Assembly (NCBI RefSeq): GCF_000830985.1
Contig: NZ_CP007151.1
Span: forward strand, 1,984,001-2,048,000
From: Marinobacter similis
GTDB taxonomy: Bacteria > Pseudomonadota > Gammaproteobacteria > Pseudomonadales > Oleiphilaceae
Length of the DNA: 64,000 nucleotides
Direction of reading: 5' to 3'
The notes below the pieces were generated by a model. It had not been told where the DNA came from. It ran no database searches and saw only the letters and a list, made by a program, of their open reading frames with translations. This document shows, piece after piece, positions 10,374 through 21,083 of the stretch (position 1 is its first letter; each line of letters starts with the position of its first letter). Made by a program: the position numbers and the translations under genes.

Positions 10374-10465
10374 CCTGTACTCAAACCCTACCGTTTTTTA
10401 AGTTGAAAAACGCTTCGTCGATCTCAAAAAATGAGTGTGGTGACATGAATCTAAGGGAGAACAAC

Positions 10466-11961
10466 ATGCCGACAATACTGACAGAGGTCGCTCAACCTGC
10501 ACCTGCCAATCGGGTGTGGAGAGGGTTCTGTGCTCTGCTGATGCTGTCCGTCATGGTTTCGGTTTTCTGGAGTCAGGGTGTTGCGGCTGCAGGCCTGCCC
10601 GATTTCACCGAGCTGGTGGAAGAAAACTCCAGTGCAGTGGTTAATATTGCCACCACCAGCGCGCCCAAAAGTGGCTCGCAGGGATTCAGGGGTTTCAAAG
10701 GTTTTGATGGCACCCCATTTGATCAGGAGCAGTTCGAACAACTTCCCGAGTTCTTCCAGGATTTCTTCCGGGGCCCCAGTCACCTTTTGGTGGCGGTCAG
10801 GGCAAGTCCCGGCCTCGCCGCTCCATGGGCTCGGGTTTCATTGTGTCCCGGGATGGCTATGTCCTCACCAACAACCACGTGGTGGAAGGGGCTGATGAAA
10901 TCATCGTGCGCCTGAACGATCGCCGCGAACTGCCGGCGACTCTGGTGGGAACCGATCCCCGTTCGGACATGGCAGTACTGAAGATCGAAGACGGTGATGA
11001 CCTGCCAGTGGTACAAATTGGCCGCTCCCGCAATCTCAAGGTGGGCGAGTGGGTGTTCGCGATTGGTTCGCCTTTCGGGTTCGACTACACCGTAACCGCG
11101 GGTATTGTGAGTGCTCTCGGCCGGTCACTGCCGACCGAGAATTATGTTCCGTTCATTCAGACCGACGTTGCCATCAACCCGGGAAATTCCGGCGGCCCGT
11201 TATTCAATCTGGATGGCGATGTGATCGGTATTAACTCCCAGATCTACACCCGCTCCGGTGGTTTCATGGGGGTCTCGTTTGCCATTCCCATCGACGATGC
11301 CATGAACGTATTTCGGCAGATCCGCGACAACGGCACCGTGGCACGGGGCTGGCTTGGCGTGCTGATCCAGGAGGTCAACCGTGACCTGGCCGAGTCCTTT
11401 GGCCTGAAACGGCCGAGAGGCGCGCTGGTGGCAGAAGTGATGGAGGGGTCGCCGGCACAGCAGGCTGGATTGCAATCGGGCGATATCGTGTTGGCTTATG
11501 ATGGCGAGGACGTGCAGTTGTCGTCCGATCTCCCGCCGATGGTAGGCAGAACGCCGATTGGAGAAACCGCTCAGCTCACAGTGCTTCGCGGTGGTGAAGA
11601 GATTGAGCTGGACGTCGAAATTGGCAAGCTCCCGGAGCAGGGCGGCGAGAAGAAAGCCGCACCGGAGGATAGCTCGGGGGATTCATCGTCGGCGCCGCTG
11701 GGCATGCTCGTTGAGCCCGTCCCGGCTGAACTGGCTGACTCCCTTGGCGTCGATGGCGGTGTGGTAGTGTCTGATGTCGCCCGCGGGCCCGCCTTCGAGG
11801 CCGGTATCCGGCCGCGGGACGTGATCACTGAGATCAATCGGGAAAAGGTATCGTCGGTCGAGGAGTTCCGCGAGGTGATTGAGGCACTCCCGAAGGACCG
11901 GGCGGTGTCAGTGCGAGTAATCCGTCAGGGCAGGGCAGTTTATCTGGTTATGAAGCCCTGA
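10466..11961 (+). CDS. mucD: Periplasmic serine protease DegP/MucD (frameshifted in this sequence)
   Basis: HtrA-family periplasmic protease and chaperone; MucD dampens the AlgU response by removing misfolded proteins. It has a signal peptide (MLSVMVSVFWSQGVAAA), a trypsin-like domain with catalytic triad His138 (TNNHVVEG), Asp168 (PRSDMAVLK) and Ser242 (GNSGGPLF), and two PDZ domains (about 285-375 and 400-490). The frame breaks at the C run 10774-10777; adding one C gives RGPQSPFGGGQG and about 498 residues. ATG 10466 is chosen because AGGGAG precedes it at good spacing. A terminator follows at 12016. Confidence 0.93.
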
Positions 11962-12015
11962 GCTTCCGGGCCTCCCGCCAATGAGCGCTGTTATCGCCGA
12001 CTGAGCGGTGAACTC

Positions 12016-12063
12016 AAAGCCCCCGGGTGTTGTCAAAAACGACACACTCGGGGGCTTTTGTTA
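12016..12063 (+). terminator. Strong rho-independent terminator after mucD
   Basis: A 19-base stem (AAAGCCCCCGGGTGTTGTC, 12016-12034, with 12041-12059, one or two mismatches) encloses a 6-base loop and is followed by TTTTGTTAT. It ends the algU-mucABCD operon. It also shows that the GTG at 12008 is not a real start for the next gene. Confidence 0.9.
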
Positions 12064-12112
12064 TACTGGCACATCTCCAGCAAAATCATGGCCATGGATC
12101 GGACCAGAACAG

Positions 12113-14839
12113 ATGACGAACGCAAAGGATCTTCCTCTACGACAGCTGCTGCAATTTCGTAACGCGTGGGTTGCCTGGCTGATTTTTTTTGTCGTGCTTG
12201 GCGTTACTGTTCTGCTCTGGCAGGTGTCGATCCACTTGGTCGATGAACGCACCGAGGCCCGTTTCCGCACTCAGTCCCTCCAGCTTAAGACCGCGATTGA
12301 AGAACGTTTGCTGAACTACGAGCAGGTGCTGGCGGGCAGCGCTGGCCTGTTCTCTGTTGCAGGCGATGTCTCACGTGACGAGTGGCGCGTTTACGTCGAT
12401 AAGGTCGACATTGATCGCTATTACCCGGGTATCCAGGGGATCGGTTACGTCAAGCGCATCGGGGTCCGGCAGATGGCCGACCACATCTCTTCGGTGCGCA
12501 AAGAGGGTGTCTACAATTACCTGGTCAGTCCGCTGGGCACCGGTCCCTACTACTACCCGATGGTGTATCTGGAGCCCGGCACTGACCGCAACCACCGGGC
12601 CCTGGGCTACGATGCCTTCAGCGATCCAGTGCATCGCAGGGCCATGGAGCTGGCGCGGGACGAAGCCAAGCCGACGGTGACCGCCAAGGTGGTACTGATT
12701 CAGGAAGAAGTGGCCGAAGATCAGGCCAGCTTCCTGATGTACTACCCGGTGTACCAGGGCGGGACGGTGCCGGAGCTTCGCAACGAACGGCGGATGATGC
12801 TGGCGGGCTTTGTCTTCAGTGCGTTCCGGATGAATAACCTGATTGATGGTATCGTCGGGCTGATTTCACCCTTTCTGGATGTCCGTATCTACGACAACGG
12901 AGCGGTCAGCCGTGAAAACCTGATGTACGGCTCGAACCTGGGCTCCCTGGATAACGACTTCAGTTTCCAGATGAGCCAGACGCTGAATGCCGGCGGCCGG
13001 GAATGGCTGCTCCAGACCCGGTCCACGCCCGCCTTTGATTTCCTGGCCTCGGACCCGCGGCCACCCATTGTGTTGGGCAGCGGTATTGTTATCAGTGTTC
13101 TGCTGTTTTTGTTTGTGCTGGCCCTGATCCGGTCGCGCCTGATGGCGCAGATCAGTGCCGGGCGCTATCGGGCCATCACCGAAGGCGCGGCCAGTGTGAC
13201 CCTGGTGCTGGATCGCGCCGGCCAGGCTTCCTACGCCAGTCCCTCCAGCGACGAAATTCTGGGCTTCGATCCGGGCGAGATTGCGTCGCTGAATCTTGAA
13301 ACCCTGGTGCATGTCGACGACTGGTCTAAGTTGCAGCAAGGCTTCGAGGGCGCCATCGGTGCTCCCGGACAGCAGCAACCAGTGATTCGGGCCCGAGTCC
13401 GTGACTCGGAAGGCCGTTGGCGCGATATGGATTGCACCTTTACCGCCATGCTCTCGGTGCCCGGCGTGAATGGCGTGGTGCTCAGCCTGCGCGACCTGAC
13501 GCAGCTGAAGGCGGCCCAGACAGAGCTGCACCGGCTGGCGTTTTACGATCCGTTGACGGGACTGCCGAACCGCCAGTTATTCCGTGATCGGCTTAATCAT
13601 GCCGTGCGTCGTTGCCGACGCAGTGGTGAGCCCGCCGCGCTGATGTTCCTGGATCTGGATGGCTTCAAACGGATCAACGATACCCTCGGGCACGATGCCG
13701 GCGATGAGTTGTTGCGCCAGGTCGCCGAGTGGTTGGAAGGCTGTGTCCGCGAGGAGGATTCGGTAGCCCGGTTGGGTGGCGATGAGTTTGTTGTTTTGCT
13801 GTCCCGGGTGGGTGAATCGGAGGCTGCCGGTAAGGTGGCGGAAACGATTTTGCACCGGTTGTGCCAGCGTGTCCGGCTTAGTGAACATGAGGTTGGTATC
13901 ACCGTCAGTATCGGTATCACCATGATTCCGCAGGACAGTGAGGATCCCGGGACATTGATGAAATACGCGGACCTGGCCATGTATCGTGCCAAGGAAATGG
14001 GCCGCAATACCTACCAGTTCTTCACGCCGGCCATGAATATCCAGGCGGCTCGCCGCCTGCTGCAGCAGGAAGAGTTGGCGGCAGCGCTGGAAGGCGATCG
14101 TTTTGTGTTGCATTACCAGCCGAAACTGGATCTGGTCAGCGAGCGGGTCATTGGTGTTGAGGCGTTTTTGCGCTGGCATCATCCGGAGAAGGGGCTGGTC
14201 TCGGCGCAGCAGTTTATTGGCCTGGCCGAGGAAACCGGTCTTATTCTCCAGCTCGGTGAGCTGGCGCTGCGCCAGGCCTGTATTCAGGTGCAGGCGCTGG
14301 AGCGGGCCGGTTTCGAGTCCCTGAAGATGGCGATTAACCTGTCAGTGCGGCAGCTCACCGATGCCGGGTTCCTGGACATGATCCGGCAGGTAATTACCGA
14401 GACAGGGGTGTCGCCGGAGCGCCTGGAACTGGAAATGCCGGCGGAGTTGCTGAACGAAGACCCTAGAGTCCTGCGCGAGCTGTTAACAGCCCTGCACGAC
14501 CTGGGGGTGTGCCTGATTCTGGACGATTTTGGTACTGGTTCCTGTTCCCTGGTGTCACTGCAGCAACTGCCGCTGGATGTGGTCAAGATTGATCACCGCT
14601 TTATTCGCGACATTCCCTACAACGTCAGCGCCACCGATGTGGCCTCGGCGGTTATCGCCCTGGCGCGCAAGCTGCACCTGACGGTCGTGGCCGAAGGGGT
14701 GGAAACGCCACAGCAACTCGCCTTCCTCAAGTCTGCAGGCTGTGCCCAGTGTCAGGGTAACCTGTTCAGCTACCCGTTGGATGAAGATGCCCTGATTGGC
14801 TTCCTGATTCGCCAGTACGAGAAGCCGCTGATGTCCTGA
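12113..14839 (+). CDS. Membrane CHASE-PAS-GGDEF-EAL c-di-GMP protein
   Basis: A 908-residue putative dual diguanylate cyclase/phosphodiesterase. Order: transmembrane helix near 18-36; periplasmic CHASE-like sensor (FRTQSLQLKTAIEERL, YPGIQGIGYVKRI) to about 290; second helix (VLGSGIVISVLLFLFVLAL); PAS about 345-460; GGDEF with intact motif LGGDEFVVL; EAL domain to about 895. The EAL motif itself reads EAF (GVEAFLRW), and the later LELEMPAEL and DDFGTGSCSL blocks also differ from consensus, although the metal-site Asn (INLS), Asp-Asp and Glu are kept. Cyclase activity looks likely, phosphodiesterase activity uncertain. Start ATG 12113; an upstream GTG lies before the terminator stem. Confidence 0.9.
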   Translation: MTNAKDLPLRQLLQFRNAWVAWLIFFVVLGVTVLLWQVSIHLVDERTEARFRTQSLQLKTAIEERLLNYEQVLAGSAGLFSVAGDVSRDEWRVYVDKVDIDRYYPGIQGIGYVKRIGVRQMADHISSVRKEGVYNYLVSPLGTGPYYYPMVYLEPGTDRNHRALGYDAFSDPVHRRAMELARDEAKPTVTAKVVLIQEEVAEDQASFLMYYPVYQGGTVPELRNERRMMLAGFVFSAFRMNNLIDGIVGLISPFLDVRIYDNGAVSRENLMYGSNLGSLDNDFSFQMSQTLNAGGREWLLQTRSTPAFDFLASDPRPPIVLGSGIVISVLLFLFVLALIRSRLMAQISAGRYRAITEGAASVTLVLDRAGQASYASPSSDEILGFDPGEIASLNLETLVHVDDWSKLQQGFEGAIGAPGQQQPVIRARVRDSEGRWRDMDCTFTAMLSVPGVNGVVLSLRDLTQLKAAQTELHRLAFYDPLTGLPNRQLFRDRLNHAVRRCRRSGEPAALMFLDLDGFKRINDTLGHDAGDELLRQVAEWLEGCVREEDSVARLGGDEFVVLLSRVGESEAAGKVAETILHRLCQRVRLSEHEVGITVSIGITMIPQDSEDPGTLMKYADLAMYRAKEMGRNTYQFFTPAMNIQAARRLLQQEELAAALEGDRFVLHYQPKLDLVSERVIGVEAFLRWHHPEKGLVSAQQFIGLAEETGLILQLGELALRQACIQVQALERAGFESLKMAINLSVRQLTDAGFLDMIRQVITETGVSPERLELEMPAELLNEDPRVLRELLTALHDLGVCLILDDFGTGSCSLVSLQQLPLDVVKIDHRFIRDIPYNVSATDVASAVIALARKLHLTVVAEGVETPQQLAFLKSAGCAQCQGNLFSYPLDEDALIGFLIRQYEKPLMS

Positions 14840-14941
14840 TCATGGCAATGACGGCCGGTAACCGGTAAAATCACGGCGTTCCCGGATCCCGGCACCGGCC
14901 CTTCCGGCTCAATCCTTCGTCTATACGAGTATTTATTGTCT

Positions 14942-16742
14942 GTGACTGAACTGAGCCGAATCCGTAACTTCTCCATCATTGCCCACATTGACCATGGTAA
15001 ATCCACCCTCGCGGACCGTTTTATACAGATCTGCGGTGGCCTGACCGAGCGCGAAATGGCCGAGCAGGTCCTGGATTCCATGGACCTGGAGCGGGAGCGC
15101 GGGATTACCATCAAGGCCCAAAGCGTCACGCTCAACTACACGGCGAAGGACGGTCATGAATACAAACTGAACTTCATCGATACCCCTGGACACGTCGATT
15201 TCTCCTACGAGGTCTCCCGCTCGCTGTACGCCTGTGAAGGTGCTCTGCTGGTGGTCGATGCCGGCCAGGGTGTTGAGGCCCAGTCGGTAGCCAACTGTTA
15301 CACCGCCATCGAGCAGGGGCTTGAAGTGGTTCCGGTTCTGAACAAGATGGACCTGCCCCAGGCTGAGCCCGAGCGGGTGGCGGCCGAAATTGAGGACATT
15401 ATTGGTATTGAGGCGTCGGAAGCGGTCCGCTGCAGTGCCAAGAGTGGTATCGGCGTTGAGGACGTGCTGGAAGACCTGATCAAGCGTATCCCGCCTCCCA
15501 AGGGTGACCGCGGCGCCCCATTACAGGCGCTGATCATCGATTCCTGGTTCGACAACTATCTCGGCGTGGTGTCACTGGTACGGGTCACCGAAGGCACCAT
15601 GCGTAAAGGGGACAGGATTGTCATCAAGTCCACCGGAAAATCCTGGAACGCGGAGAAGGTGGGCATCTTCAATCCCAAGCCGAAAGACACCGATGTCCTG
15701 GAGTCCGGCGATGTGGCTTTGTCGTTGCGGGTATCAAGGATATCCACGGGGCGCCGGTCGGTGACACCATCGTACATCAGAAGTTTTCCGAGCAGACACC
15801 GATGCTGCCGGGCTTCAAGAAGGTCAAGCCGCAGGTTTATGCGGGCCTTTTCCCAGTCAGTGCCGATGATTACAACGATTTCCGGGATGCTCTGGAAAAG
15901 TTGACCCTGAACGACGCCTCGCTGTTCTTCGAACCCGAGAGCTCCGATGCCCTTGGCTTTGGCTTCCGTTGTGGCTTCCTTGGCATGCTGCACATGGAAA
16001 TCATCCAGGAGCGGCTTGAGCGGGAATACGACATCGACCTGATCACCACGGCGCCCACGGTAATTTACGAGGTGGAGACCAAGCAGGGTGAGACGCTCTC
16101 GGTGGACAACCCGTCCAGACTTCCGGATGTTGGCTCTATTGAGGAAATGCGTGAACCCATCGTCGAAGCCAGCATCCTGGTGCCCCAAGAGCATCTTGGC
16201 AACGTGATTGCGCTCTGTGAAGAAAAGCGTGGTGTACAGAAAAACATGCACTTCATGTCTACGCAGGTGCAGCTGACCTACGAGCTGCCGATGGCAGAAG
16301 TGGTGTTGGATTTCTTCGACCGTATCAAATCTGCGAGTCGTGGCTTTGCTCCCTGGACTACCATTTTATTCGCTTCCAGGCAGCCAACCTGGTGCGTCTG
16401 GACGTGTTGATCAACGGTGAACGGGTTGACGCACTGGCGCTGATCGTTCACAAGGAACAGGCCCACTACAAGGGGCGTCAGCTGATCGACAAGATGAAAG
16501 AACTGATCCCCAGGCAGATGTTCGATATCGCCATCCAGGCTGCCATTGGCACCCAGGTGGTGGCGCGGGTGACCGTGAAGGCCCTGCGTAAGAACGTGAC
16601 GGCCAAGTGTTATGGCGGCGACGTCAGCCGTAAGAAGAAGCTGCTTCAGAAGCAGAAAGAGGGTAAGAAACGAATGAAGCAGCTGGGTAATGTCGAGGTG
16701 CCTCAGGAAGCGTTTCTGGCCGTATTGCAAGTGGATAAATAG
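14942..16742 (+). CDS. lepA: Elongation factor 4 LepA (two frameshifts in this sequence)
   Basis: Ribosome-associated GTPase LepA/EF4. G motifs are clear: [28 protein letters not shown]. The product is split over three frames. First repair: near 15715 GTGGCTTTG should read GTGGGCTTT, giving [19 protein letters not shown]. Second: near 16350 GCTCCCTGG should read GCTTCCCTGG, giving [17 protein letters not shown]. With both bases restored the protein is about 600 residues, exactly the family length, and ends with the normal lysine-rich C-terminal domain ([14 protein letters not shown]). GTG 14942 is preferred over TTG 14936. lepB follows after 11 bases. Confidence 0.95.
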
Positions 16743-16753
16743 AAGGCGCCTGG

Positions 16754-17566
16754 ATGGACATCGATTTTCCCCTGGTTCTGGTAGTTCTGACCTTCGCGAC
16801 AGGTCTGATCTGGCTGGCGGACAAACTGTTTTTGCGTGAGCGCAGGCTGGACGCAGCTCGGGCCAATGGTCAGGCGGCTTCCCCTGATGCCCAGGTCGGC
16901 ACTGTCGACGAGGCTGACGAGCCGAAAGAGCCTTATCTGGTCGATCTTAGCCGGTCGTTCTTCCCTGTTCTGGCGATTGTGCTGGTGCTGCGCTCGTTTC
17001 TTGTGGAGCCGTTTCAGATCCCCTCTGGCTCCATGTTGCCGACCCTTGAGGTGGGTGACTTTATCCTGGTCAACAAATACGCCTACGGGCTTCGGCTGCC
17101 GGTAGCCGGTACCGAGGTACTGGAGCTCGGCGACCCCGAACGCGGAGACGTCATGGTTTTCCGTTACCCCAAGGATGGCGCCACCAACTACATCAAGCGT
17201 GTGGTCGGTATGCCCGGTGACACTGTCCGCTACCGCAACAAGCAGCTGTTCATTAACGGTGAGCAGGTTGAGAGCAAGTTTGTCGCCCGTCTTCCGCCGG
17301 TGGAGTTACGCCGCGAGAGCCTTGGTGATGTCGAGCACGATATTTTCCTGACCATGGGACGGCCCGGCGCCAGTGGCGAAGGTGAGTGGGTGGTGCCCGA
17401 GGATCATTATTTCGTTATGGGCGACAACCGCGACAACAGCAACGATAGCCGGTACTGGGGCATGGTTCCCGATGAACTGGTTGTGGGCAAGGCCTTTGGC
17501 ATCTGGATGCACTGGAAATCGCTTACCAGTCTGCCATCCTTTGATCGTGTGGGCGGTATCGAGTAA
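16754..17566 (+). CDS. lepB: Signal peptidase I
   Basis: Inner-membrane serine-lysine peptidase that removes signal peptides from secreted proteins. Two N-terminal membrane segments (LVLVVLTFATGLIWLA and FFPVLAIVLVLRSFLV) precede the periplasmic catalytic domain. The nucleophile is Ser93 in PSGSMLPTL and the general base Lys148 in YIKRVVGMPGD; the C-terminal box GDNRDNSNDSRYWG is intact. 270 residues. It lies 11 bases after lepA in the standard lepA-lepB-rnc-era order. Confidence 0.97.
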   Translation: MDIDFPLVLVVLTFATGLIWLADKLFLRERRLDAARANGQAASPDAQVGTVDEADEPKEPYLVDLSRSFFPVLAIVLVLRSFLVEPFQIPSGSMLPTLEVGDFILVNKYAYGLRLPVAGTEVLELGDPERGDVMVFRYPKDGATNYIKRVVGMPGDTVRYRNKQLFINGEQVESKFVARLPPVELRRESLGDVEHDIFLTMGRPGASGEGEWVVPEDHYFVMGDNRDNSNDSRYWGMVPDELVVGKAFGIWMHWKSLTSLPSFDRVGGIE

Positions 17567-17593
17567 TTCCGACAAATCTGGAGTGCAGTCAAA

Positions 17594-17983
17594 ATGAAGA
17601 AAAATAATCTCTCCGCCATGACCCGGCAAACAGGTGCTTCGGCGTTGACAATGATGGTGATGGTGCTGTTTTTCGGTGGCCTGTTGACCCTGGCGATCAA
17701 ACTTGGCCCGATCTATCTGGATGACATCACCATTCAGGAGGCGCTGGAAAGCCTCGACGGCACTGATGGCCTGTCCACCATGGGTCCGGCGCAGGTGCGC
17801 ACTCTGATTAACAAACGCCTGAGCGTGAACAACGTTCGCGGGTTTGATGCCAAGAACATCACTGTCGAGAAGGATGGAGACACCGTGATGATCCTGGTCG
17901 ATTATGAGGTTCGCAACGATCTGTTCAGCAATGTCGATACGGTCGTCCATTTCAAGCATGAATACGAGATGAAGGGCAAGTGA
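17594..17983 (+). CDS. DUF4845 domain membrane protein
   Basis: A 129-residue protein with one N-terminal membrane helix ([23 protein letters not shown]) and a small soluble domain. Size, content and location between lepB and rnc match the DUF4845 family found at this position across Pseudomonas relatives. No function is established. The stop overlaps the rnc GTG start by four bases, so it is probably translationally coupled to rnc. Confidence 0.85.
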   Translation: MKKNNLSAMTRQTGASALTMMVMVLFFGGLLTLAIKLGPIYLDDITIQEALESLDGTDGLSTMGPAQVRTLINKRLSVNNVRGFDAKNITVEKDGDTVMILVDYEVRNDLFSNVDTVVHFKHEYEMKGK

Positions 17984-18669
17984 GTTCGCAACCAGACCTG
18001 GACCAGTTACAGCGCCGCATAGGCTACCAGTTCAAATCGCCAGAGCGGCTTTTGCTGGCGCTTACCCACCGAAGCTTTGGTAATCAGAACAACGAGCGCC
18101 TGGAGTTTCTCGGTGATTCCATTGTTAATATGGTGATCGCCGAATATCTGTTCCTGCACTTCGAAAAGGCCCGGGAAGGGCAGTTGAGCCGGTTGCGGGC
18201 GCGCATGGTCAAAGGCGTGACCCTGGCTGAAATCGGTCGTGAGTTCGAGCTGGGCAGCTATCTGCGTCTTGGGTCGGGTGAACTGAAGAGCGGCGGGTTC
18301 CGCCGTGAGTCGATCCTGGCCGACGCGGTAGAGTCGATCATTGGTGCTATCTATCTCGACAGTGATTTCCACACTTGCCGCGAGAAGGTGCTGCAGTGGT
18401 TCGAGCAACGCCTTAAAAACCTGGATTTGCAGGACACCCAGAAGGACCCCAAGACCCGTCTGCAGGAATACCTGCAGTCGCGCCAGTTTCCGTTGCCACA
18501 GTACGACGTCATTTCGGTTGATGGTGAAGCCCACAACCAGACCTTCCACGTAACCTGCGCGCTGCCGTCACTGGATCGCAAGACCAGCGGAACCGGCAAC
18601 AGCCGCCGCGTCGCCGAGCAGCAGGCAGCCCGAAACGCCCTGAAAGAACTGGGCGTGGAGAATCAGTAA
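17980..18669 (+). CDS. rnc: Ribonuclease III
   Basis: Double-stranded RNA endonuclease for rRNA and mRNA processing. The catalytic signature [11 protein letters not shown] and the second acidic site ([14 protein letters not shown]) are present in the N-terminal domain; a double-stranded RNA-binding domain covers about residues 155-225 ([11 protein letters not shown] through [13 protein letters not shown]). 229 residues, GTG start at 17980 inside the end of the upstream gene. Its stop overlaps the era start (TAATG). Confidence 0.96.
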   Translation: MSSQPDLDQLQRRIGYQFKSPERLLLALTHRSFGNQNNERLEFLGDSIVNMVIAEYLFLHFEKAREGQLSRLRARMVKGVTLAEIGREFELGSYLRLGSGELKSGGFRRESILADAVESIIGAIYLDSDFHTCREKVLQWFEQRLKNLDLQDTQKDPKTRLQEYLQSRQFPLPQYDVISVDGEAHNQTFHVTCALPSLDRKTSGTGNSRRVAEQQAARNALKELGVENQ

Positions 18670-19573
18670 TGAATGATATTACCCGGCCGGAAAACCCGGA
18701 CAGTCGCTGCGGGTTCGTGGCCATTGTCGGTCGTCCCAATGTGGGTAAATCCACATTGCTGAACCATATCCTTGGCCAGAAGCTGAGCATCACCTCCCGG
18801 AAACCACAAACCACCCGGCACCAGGTTCTGGGCATCAAGTCCATGGGGCCGGTTCAGGCGATCTATGTGGATACCCCGGGCATGCACGAGGAAGAACCCC
18901 GGGCGCTGAATCGGTATATGAACAAGGCGGCCACCTCGGCGCTGATCGACGTTGATGTCGTGGTGTTCGTGGTTGATCAGCTGTCCTGGACCACGGCGGA
19001 CGAGCTGGTTCTGGAGAAACTGTCAAAGCTCAAGTGTCCGGTGATCCTGGCGGTGAACAAGGTCGATAAGATCGAGAAGCGGGAAACCCTGTTGCCGCAC
19101 CTCACATGCTGTCGAAAAAGCGGGATTTCGCCGAAATTATTCCCCTGTCAGCGCTCAAGGAAAACAACCTGGAACCGCTGGAGGAGGCCGTTGGCCGTTT
19201 CCTGCCGGAAAGCATCCATTTTTACCCGGATGACCAGATTACCGATCGCAGTGAGCGTTTCCTGGCCTCTGAGATCGTGCGGGAGAAAATCACCCGGCAA
19301 CTGGGCGCCGAACTGCCGTACTCCGTGGCTGTTGAAATTGAGGAGTTCAAGCGCGAAGGCAAGACCCTGCACATTTCTGCACTGGTTCTGGTCGAGCGTG
19401 AGGGACAGAAGAAGATCATGATCGGCGACAAGGGTGAGCGCATGCGCCGCATTGGTCAGGAAGCCCGGGCCGATATGGAGCGGTTGTTTGATAGCAAGAT
19501 CATGCTGCGGCTCTGGGTCAAGGTGAAACGGGGCTGGGCTGACAGCGATCGGGCCCTGAAAAGCTCGGTATGA
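18669..19573 (+). CDS. era: GTPase Era (frameshifted in this sequence)
   Basis: Ras-like GTPase essential for 30S ribosome maturation. G motifs [16 protein letters not shown] and NKVDK and the C-terminal KH RNA-binding domain ([23 protein letters not shown]) are all there, but in two frames. The break is at 19103: CACCTCACATG should read CACCTCCACATG, which restores [14 protein letters not shown] and a 301-residue protein, the same length as E. coli Era. Because era is essential in most bacteria, this break is best read as a sequence error. Confidence 0.95.
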
Positions 19574-19591
19574 ACGACCTCTGAGGCAACT

Positions 19592-20320
19592 ATGACGGGG
19601 CCGGAGCACCAAGAGCCCGCCTACGTGATTCACCGCCGACCCTGGCGGGAGACCAGCCTCATGGTGGATGTGTTCACCCTGAATCGTGGGCGGTTGACCG
19701 TCATTGCCCGGGGCGCCAACAGCGCCAAGAGTCCGCTGAAGGCCCAATTGCAGCCCTTCCAGCCGCTGATGCTGGACTGGGCAGGGCGCGGCGACCTGAA
19801 AACCCTGACCCATGTTGATACCCGCATTGGCCCCTCGCTGCACCGCACGGCGTCCTTGTACAGCGGTCTCTACCTGAACGAACTCCTGCAGCGCATCCTG
19901 CCGGCGGCAGACCCACATCCCACCCTGTTCGCAGCCTATATCGACGCCATTGCCGAGTTGGCCGAAACCACCGACATCGAACCGGTGCTGCGGCGTTTTG
20001 AGCGCGCCTTTGCCGCAGAGCTGGGGTTTGATTTTTCCTGGGACCTTGCCACCGATACCGGGCAATCCGTCGAGGCGGGTCAGCAGTATTGTTATGATCC
20101 GGAACAGGGAATTGTCGCGCAGCCAGGCCCTGGCGCCCGGGTCCAGAAACTTCCCGGGGAGGTCTTGCAGGCGCTCGCGGCCGGAGATCTGGACGCCGAA
20201 CCTTGCCGGCGCGTCGCCAAGCGCGTCATGCGGGCCTTAACCGATTACCTGTTGCAGGGGCGTCCGCTCCACAGTCGCAATTTATTCAGTCACCTTCGGA
20301 GAGAACGGCATGAATCCTAG
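19592..20320 (+). CDS. recO: DNA repair protein RecO
   Basis: Recombination mediator that works with RecR to load RecA on SSB-coated DNA. The 242-residue protein has the N-terminal OB fold ([42 protein letters not shown]) and the helical domain with [14 protein letters not shown]. No full cysteine zinc cluster is seen, as in many gammaproteobacterial RecO proteins. It sits between era and pdxJ and overlaps the pdxJ start by 11 bases. Confidence 0.93.
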   Translation: MTGPEHQEPAYVIHRRPWRETSLMVDVFTLNRGRLTVIARGANSAKSPLKAQLQPFQPLMLDWAGRGDLKTLTHVDTRIGPSLHRTASLYSGLYLNELLQRILPAADPHPTLFAAYIDAIAELAETTDIEPVLRRFERAFAAELGFDFSWDLATDTGQSVEAGQQYCYDPEQGIVAQPGPGARVQKLPGEVLQALAAGDLDAEPCRRVAKRVMRALTDYLLQGRPLHSRNLFSHLRRERHES

Positions 20321-21050
20321 AGTGTTACTCGGCGTCAATATTGACCACGTCGCAACCCTGCGCCAGGCCCGGGGTACCCGTTATCCTGATCCGGTTCAGG
20401 CCGCCCTGATGGCGGAAGAGGCGGGAGCTGACGGGATTACCATTCATCCGCGTGAAGATCGTCGTCACATTCAGGATCGTGATGTCCTGCTGTTGCGGGA
20501 AACCCTGCAGACCAAGATGAACCTCGAGATGGCAGTGACTGACGCCATGTTGGCCTTTGCCGAACAGGTTAGGCCGGAGTGCGTGTGCCTGGTGCCGGAG
20601 AAGCGCGAGGAGCTTACCACTGAAGGCGGTCTGGACGTTGAGGGCCTGGAGGCGAGAGTGGCTAAGGCCTGCGATCGCCTGGCTCAGCTGGGTGCGGAAG
20701 TGTCGCTGTTTATCGATCCGGCGACTGCCCAGATTGATGCCGCCGTGCGCTGTGGCGCACCGGTTATTGAGTTGCACACCGGTGAATACGCCGAGGCCAA
20801 GACCCCTGAGGAAGCCGAGGCTGCGTTTCAGGCTATTGCCTCTGCGGTCGCCTATGCCCGCAAGAAAGGCCTGATCGTCAATGCCGGCCACGGCCTGCAT
20901 TACCACAACACCGAGCGGGTCGCCGCCATTACCGGGATCAACGAACTTAATATCGGCCATGCGATCATTGCCCGTGCGGTGTTCACCGGGCTTAAGGACG
21001 CGGTACGGGACATGAAGGCGATTCTCGATCAGGCCCGCGGCCGGGCCTGA
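20310..21050 (+). CDS. pdxJ: Pyridoxine 5'-phosphate synthase
   Basis: Condenses 1-deoxy-D-xylulose 5-phosphate with 3-amino-2-oxopropyl phosphate to form pyridoxine 5'-phosphate. The TIM-barrel protein is 246 residues with motifs [16 protein letters not shown] at the N terminus, [27 protein letters not shown] and [10 protein letters not shown]. Translationally coupled to recO. It ends 33 bases before the convergent gacS stop; no hairpin is visible between them. Confidence 0.97.
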   Translation: MNPRVLLGVNIDHVATLRQARGTRYPDPVQAALMAEEAGADGITIHPREDRRHIQDRDVLLLRETLQTKMNLEMAVTDAMLAFAEQVRPECVCLVPEKREELTTEGGLDVEGLEARVAKACDRLAQLGAEVSLFIDPATAQIDAAVRCGAPVIELHTGEYAEAKTPEEAEAAFQAIASAVAYARKKGLIVNAGHGLHYHNTERVAAITGINELNIGHAIIARAVFTGLKDAVRDMKAILDQARGRA

Positions 21051-21083
21051 GCCTGAGTTAACTTTTCTAGGCCTTCCCCGGTC

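Noticed and set aside
12008..12112. In-frame GTG start 35 codons upstream in the CHASE-GGDEF-EAL gene
   Set aside because: It lies just before a strong terminator stem, and the extra residues are not membrane-protein-like; ATG 12113 starts right before the first helix.
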